NCBI GenBank assembly: GCA_016285815.1
Contig: JAEERN010000036.1
Location: 1 to 18,602 of the forward strand
Direction of reading: 5' to 3'
Origin: Clostridiales bacterium
GTDB lineage: Bacteria; Bacillota; Clostridia; Oscillospirales; QAMX01
DNA: 18,602 nucleotides
Below are positions 15,402 through 18,602 of this stretch, one piece after another. The notes beneath the pieces were generated by a model. That model was not told the origin of the DNA and did no database searches. It worked only from the letters and a program-made list of their open reading frames with translations. The translations under genes and the position numbers were made by a program. Every line of letters starts with the position of its first letter. Within the stretch, counting starts at the first letter, position 1.

Positions 15402-15410
15402 ATTATAGCA
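15402..15410 (-). promoter_or_regulatory. Extended -10 promoter of the GldA-F-G/DUF4340 operon
   Basis: Minus strand TGC-TATAAT: a perfect -10 box (15407-15402) with the TGn extension. No good -35 box lies at 16-18 bases; the best is GTAACA at a 19-base spacing, so this promoter probably relies on the extended -10. Transcription should start near 15395, about 30 bases before ATG 15365. It lies 70 bases after the hisS stop. No clear terminator was found between hisS and this promoter, so read-through from hisS is possible. Confidence 0.65.
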
Positions 15411-15473
15411 CCGCAGGGCGGGCTTGTGTTACGATTTTGTTAAGAAACGGTCTTCCGGCCGGCCGCCGCCCGT

Positions 15474-16736
15474 TCAGCCCAGCGCCGCGGCCAGCTCGTC
15501 CTCGGTCAGGCCCACCGGAACGGTCTGTCCCGTGGCCATGTCCTTCAGGTCGCCCCGGCCCGCGTCCAGCTCGTTGTCCCCCAGGATCAGCGTCCGGCGG
15601 CAGCCCAGCTTGTCGGCGTACTTCATCTGCGCCTTCAGAGACCGGCCGGTGACGTCCCGCTCCGCCCGGATCCCGCGGCGGCGCAGCGCGGCGGTCAGCA
15701 CCGAGACCCGCTCGGCCGCCCGCGGCCCCAGCGCCGCCAGGAACACCTCCGGCGCCGGCGCGTCCGGCATGGGGACGTTTTTGGCCTCCATGGTCATCAA
15801 AAGCCGCTCCAGCCCGCTTCCGAAGCCGAGACCCGGAAGCTTCGGGCCGCCCAGCTGCTCGCAGAGCCCGTCGTACCGGCCGCCCGCGCAGATGGCCGAC
15901 TGGGCGCCGATCCCGCCGGTGACGAATTCGAACACCGTCTTGGTGTAATAATCCAGCCCCCGGACGATGCCCGTGTCCACCCGATACCGGACGCCGAGGC
16001 GGTCCAGCCCGGCCTTCAGGGCCTCGAAGTGGTCCCGGCACTCGCCGCAGAGATAATCCAGCGTCCGCGGCGCGGCGGCCGCCAGCGCGGAACAGCGCGG
16101 CTCCTTGCAGTCCAGCAGGCGCAGCGGGTTCCTCTCGAGACGGGTCAGACAGGTGGGGCACAGCTCGTCCCGATACCGCCCGTAGTACTCCCGCAGGGCC
16201 TTTTGATAGTCCTTCCGGCACACGGGGCAGCCGATGGAGTTGATCGCCGCCGTCACGTCGCCGATGCCGAGCCGGGACAGGAACGTGTCTGCCAGACAGA
16301 GGATCTCGGCGTCCGCCTCGGGCGAGGCCGCGCCGAACATCTCGACGCCGAACTGGTGGTGCTCCCGCAGGCGGCCCGCCTGGGGCTTTTCATAGCGGAA
16401 GTTGGGCGCGATATAGAACACCTTCAGCGGCAGCGTGCCCGCGTAGAGCCCGTTCTCCACGACGCTCCGCACGACGCTGGCCGTGCCCTCAGGCCGAAGC
16501 GTGATCGAACGTCCGCCCTTGTCCTCGAAGGTGTACATCTCCTTCTGCACGATGTCGGTGGTGTCGCCCACCCCGCGCAGAAAGAGCTCGGTGTGCTCGA
16601 ACGTCGGAAAGCGGATCTCGGAAAAGCCGAAATCCCCCGCCGTCTTTCTCAAAACGCCCTCGAGATACTGCCAGCGATGGCTCTCGGAGGGAAGAACGTC
16701 CTTGGTCCCCTTGGGGATGGTCACTGTCGCCGCCAA
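15474..16736 (-). CDS. hisS: Histidine--tRNA ligase
   Basis: Class II synthetase of 420 residues that charges tRNA-His. Motif 1 lies near 38-47, motif 2 at about 108-130 (IAPNFRYEKPQ and REHHQFG), the histidine-binding block RGLDYYT at 259-265, and motif 3 GLGFGSGLERL at 302-312. The anticodon-binding domain is at about 328-420. Between motif 2 and the histidine block sits the insertion domain with eight cysteines in four pairs (C170/C173, C193/C196, C210/C215, C230/C233), suggesting bound zinc. Translation starts at TTG 16736, with GAGAGGTG ending seven bases before; no ATG is nearer to the conserved IPKGTKDVLP block. It follows the DeoC-family gene by 35 bases and shares its strand, so they are probably co-transcribed. 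Confidence 0.96.
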   Translation of the reverse strand: MAATVTIPKGTKDVLPSESHRWQYLEGVLRKTAGDFGFSEIRFPTFEHTELFLRGVGDTTDIVQKEMYTFEDKGGRSITLRPEGTASVVRSVVENGLYAGTLPLKVFYIAPNFRYEKPQAGRLREHHQFGVEMFGAASPEADAEILCLADTFLSRLGIGDVTAAINSIGCPVCRKDYQKALREYYGRYRDELCPTCLTRLERNPLRLLDCKEPRCSALAAAAPRTLDYLCGECRDHFEALKAGLDRLGVRYRVDTGIVRGLDYYTKTVFEFVTGGIGAQSAICAGGRYDGLCEQLGGPKLPGLGFGSGLERLLMTMEAKNVPMPDAPAPEVFLAALGPRAAERVSVLTAALRRRGIRAERDVTGRSLKAQMKYADKLGCRRTLILGDNELDAGRGDLKDMATGQTVPVGLTEDELAAALG

Positions 16737-16743
16737 AACGGTT

Positions 16744-16751
16744 CACCTCTC
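16744..16751 (-). promoter_or_regulatory. Ribosome binding site fixing the TTG start of hisS
   Basis: GAGAGGTG on the minus strand, seven bases before TTG 16736. It supports the rare TTG codon as the real start. Confidence 0.7.
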
Positions 16752-16771
16752 GTCTTTGAAATCGATCCCAC

Positions 16772-17458
16772 TCAAAGCTGGGCCGCCGCGCGGCCCGCCG
16801 CCTCGTCCATGATCTGGGCGGCAAAGGCCGTCACGACCCGGTCTGCCCCCGCGGCGATCATCTCGTTCACCTGGTCCAGCGTCCGGATGCCGCCGTTGGC
16901 GACGCACTTCATGCGCGAGCCCAGCATTTCCTTGATGCGCGCGATCTCCGCCGCGCGCGTGCCGGACGAGCCGTAGCCCGTGGCGGTCATGATCGCCTGG
17001 GCTCCGATGTTGTCCGCGATCTTGCAGGCGATCTTGAACATCCGCTCGTCGAGGAAGCAGCTGTCGAAGGCCACGCAGACCGGAACGCCGCGCCGCAGCG
17101 CCGTCATGGTCACCGCCTTCAGATCCTGCTCCGCGTATTCGAACTTTTCGGACAGCAGCCGCCCCGTGTTGAGCACGGCGATGATCTCCCGGGCGCCGTC
17201 GTCGATCAGCTTCTGGGTCTCGGCCACCTTGACCGAGGTGTCCGTCCCCCCGTGGGGAAAGGCCACCGCGGCCGTCACCGGGCGTCCGCTCCCCTTGAGC
17301 ATCCGCTCGGCGTCGGCCACGTCGCAGGGCCGGACGCAAAGGGACGCCAGATTGCGCGACGCCACCGCCGAGCAGCCCTCCTTGACCATGAGCGCGGTGC
17401 TGTCCGGGCGCATCAGGTTCAGGGACAGGTATCCCGCTAATTTACTGGCTGACAACAT
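16772..17458 (-). CDS. deoC: DeoC-family (deoxyribose-phosphate aldolase fold) protein apparently lacking the catalytic lysines
   Basis: A 228-residue TIM-barrel protein recognisable as DERA-like by FPHGGTD (67-73), GAREI (88-92), DSCFLDERMFKIACKIA (132-148), TATGYGSSGT (158-167) and NGGIRTLDQV (188-197). In E. coli DERA the Schiff-base lysine K167 sits in FIKTSTG; the matching position here is M157 (AIMTATG). K201 of FKPAGG matches V186 (CVANGG), and D102 of EVDVV matches I93 (EIIAV). If this hand alignment holds, all three key residues are missing, so ordinary aldolase activity is doubtful although the barrel and phosphate-loop glycines remain. ATG 17458 has AAGGCGGA about eight bases upstream; the longer open frame to 17863 overlaps the CYTH gene. 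It lies 56 bases after the CYTH gene and 35 before hisS. Automatic annotation would call it DERA; I hold only the family as sure. Confidence 0.85.
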   Translation of the reverse strand: MLSASKLAGYLSLNLMRPDSTALMVKEGCSAVASRNLASLCVRPCDVADAERMLKGSGRPVTAAVAFPHGGTDTSVKVAETQKLIDDGAREIIAVLNTGRLLSEKFEYAEQDLKAVTMTALRRGVPVCVAFDSCFLDERMFKIACKIADNIGAQAIMTATGYGSSGTRAAEIARIKEMLGSRMKCVANGGIRTLDQVNEMIAAGADRVVTAFAAQIMDEAAGRAAAQL

Positions 17459-17489
17459 ATATGGATTCCGCCTTTTTCTCGTTTCGTTC

Positions 17490-17507
17490 CGGCGCGGACC
17501 CGCGCCG
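17490..17507 (-). other. GC-rich hairpin between the CYTH and DeoC-family genes
   Basis: CGGCGCG and CGCGCCG form a perfect 7-bp stem with a four-base loop in the 56-base gap. No T run follows on the minus strand (an A-rich stretch comes instead), so it is not a standard terminator. It may be an RNA stability or processing element in the polycistronic message. Confidence 0.4.
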
Positions 17508-17514
17508 ATCTGAT

Positions 17515-18132
17515 CTATTTTCTCGCCCTGAGCTTCGCCGCCCGCGACGCCTTGGATCGCGGTTCGGGGGTCAGCGCGTATTTGCCGCACAGATAGGCGG
17601 AAAGCTCGTCCAGCGCCGTCTGTTCGCCGCCGGCCAGCTCCGCCTCCGCCTCGAAGAACGGGTGCTCCGGCGATTCGAACCAGCCGCGGTCCAGGCACAG
17701 CGCGATCTCCGCGCCGGCGAACCGGGTCCTTCGTTCGACCCGGGTGAAGACGACCCGCGCCGTCTCCGCCAGCGCCTCGGCCGGCGGGAGAAGTCCGGCC
17801 AGCTCCGGGATCGCCCCGAGCCTCTCCAGCCCGTCGGCCAGAGAGTCCGCCTCGACCTCCCACTCCGTCCGGGAGGCCTTTCCGGTCTTTTTGTCTTTTT
17901 TCACGCCGCGCTTGACCGTGACCACGCCGCGCCCGTTCTCCGTCCGGAACCGGAGCGAGAGCTTCGCCGCCCGGAGAGACCCGTCCGGCAGGTCGTAATA
18001 GGACGAGCGCATCTCCACGGTCTCGGCCTCGCCCTCCGCCGCCGCGGTCAGCAGCGGGTCCCGGCCCACGGCCTCCAGCGCCGCGCCGTCGGGCGCGGTC
18101 AGCTTCAGCTCCGTCTCGGTCCAGTTCTTCAT
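17515..18132 (-). CDS. CYTH domain-containing protein
   Basis: A 205-residue cytosolic protein of the triphosphate tunnel (CYTH) superfamily, whose members bind and hydrolyse or cyclise organic or inorganic triphosphates with divalent metal. The signature ExExK is at E6, E8, K10 (ETELKL). Other tunnel residues visible are R61 and R63 (LRFRTE), K74 (TVKRG), E90/E92/E94 (TEWEVE), R131/R134/R135 (RVERRTR), D148 and E161/E163. The set is complete, so an active enzyme is likely; the substrate (tripolyphosphate, thiamine triphosphate or other) cannot be told. No CHAD domain is fused. ATG 18132 overlaps the upstream membrane-protein stop by four bases (ATGA), showing coupling. Basic residues cluster at the C-terminus (SKASRAAKLRARK). 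Confidence 0.88.
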   Translation of the reverse strand: MKNWTETELKLTAPDGAALEAVGRDPLLTAAAEGEAETVEMRSSYYDLPDGSLRAAKLSLRFRTENGRGVVTVKRGVKKDKKTGKASRTEWEVEADSLADGLERLGAIPELAGLLPPAEALAETARVVFTRVERRTRFAGAEIALCLDRGWFESPEHPFFEAEAELAGGEQTALDELSAYLCGKYALTPEPRSKASRAAKLRARK

Positions 18133-18602
18133 TTGCGGTCCTTGTCCTTCCTGCGCCGCCGGATCAGTCCGCCGACGAGATAGACCGCCAGCTCCGCCGC
18201 GGCCGGGATCAGCGTGACCACCAGCTTGCGGTAGGGCACCGCGGCCAGCCCCAGCGCGCCGGCCGCGGCCGGGATCCGGAGTACGCCGTAAAAGACCAGC
18301 CAGACCAGCACCGTCGCGATCAGGAAGCCCCAGCCGCCCCGCTCGTCCTTGAGCGAGGTCAGCGGCCGGCCCCAGACCCGGCAGACCAGCCCGTGGGCCA
18401 GCGAAAAGGAGAGCAGCGTCAGGAACGCGCCGGCGCCTGCCGCGGCGCCGAAGACGGTCTGTCCCGCCTCGTCCGTTCCGGCCAGCGCCCGGAACACCAC
18501 GGCCGAAGCCGCGGCCGCCGCCAGCCACCAGCCCACGTTCCACGCCGCCAGACCGAACCCGGCCCGCAGGGGCATCCCGTCCCCGTCGGCCTCGGAGGAC
18601 AC
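18129..18602 (-). CDS. Hypothetical polytopic membrane protein (cut by right edge)
   Basis: The frame is open to the last base, so the N-terminus probably lies outside; an internal ATG at 18575 has only a weak ribosome site. The visible 157 residues hold about four hydrophobic segments (near 18-40, 50-72, 91-110 and 125-146), many alanines and glycines, and a strongly basic cytosolic tail (RRRRKDKDRK). I do not recognise the family. It is translationally coupled to the CYTH gene, which suggests a shared transcript but not a known shared function. Confidence 0.7.
   Translation of the reverse strand: MSSEADGDGMPLRAGFGLAAWNVGWWLAAAAASAVVFRALAGTDEAGQTVFGAAAGAGAFLTLLSFSLAHGLVCRVWGRPLTSLKDERGGWGFLIATVLVWLVFYGVLRIPAAAGALGLAAVPYRKLVVTLIPAAAELAVYLVGGLIRRRRKDKDRK

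Noticed and set aside
15411..15473. Possible hisS terminator around the GGCCGGCC palindrome
   Set aside because: The palindrome cannot form a usable hairpin with a loop, and only a short broken T run follows, so I did not call a terminator.

Overview
The window looks like a piece of a high-GC Firmicutes (Clostridia, probably Oscillospirales-type) chromosome. Reasons: strong purine-rich Shine-Dalgarno sites, sigma-A type promoters, an iron-sulfur operon of the clostridial nifS-nifU-mnmA kind, a GldA/GldF/GldG-like ABC set followed by a DUF4340 protein, and a histidyl-tRNA synthetase with the Gram-positive style cysteine-rich insertion. GC is visibly high from about position 415 onward. The first ~410 bases are clearly richer in A+T. 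No rRNA, tRNA, CRISPR array, insertion sequence, phage gene or origin was seen. The species assignment is inference.

Layout from left to right. (1) 2-268, plus strand: the tail of a small membrane protein with a zinc ribbon. (2) 269-571: AT-richer spacer holding the terminator of the next operon. (3) 572-6053, minus strand: a four-gene export operon transcribed from a promoter at 6107-6135: a lipoprotein HlyD/MacA-like adaptor, a 951-residue FtsX-type permease with duplicated core, and two different LolD/MacB-type ATPases, the last with an AbrB-like tail. (4) 6206-6246: terminator. (5) 6276-7581, minus: an MscS-family channel and a small single-span protein, from a promoter at 7678-7707. (6) 7796-10579, plus: a promoter and the nifS-nifU-mnmA operon. 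(7) 10617-10651: a terminator shared by converging operons. (8) 10674-15365, minus: a GldA-like ATPase, a GldF-like permease, a GldG-like auxiliary protein and a DUF4340 protein, from a promoter whose -10 lies at 15402-15407. (9) 15474 to the right edge, minus: membrane protein (cut by the edge), CYTH-domain protein, a DeoC-family protein and hisS.

How the genes work together. NifS takes sulfur from cysteine, NifU serves as the cluster scaffold, and MnmA uses sulfur of the same kind to thiolate U34 of tRNAs, so operon 6 joins sulfur mobilisation to tRNA modification. Operon 3 has all parts of a tripartite MacAB-like export machine, with one fused permease matched to two non-identical ATPases. 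Operon 8 is a second, unrelated ABC-2 type system whose two extra membrane-anchored proteins have large extracytoplasmic domains. All four promoters found carry the extended TGn motif before the -10 box.

The most interesting items are: a DeoC-family protein in which the residues matching both catalytic lysines and the catalytic aspartate of E. coli DERA appear to be replaced; the AbrB-like tail on one of the paired ATPases; a hairpin just upstream of the adaptor's Shine-Dalgarno; a partial palindrome over the presumed start of nifS transcription; and a four-cysteine tail on NifU.
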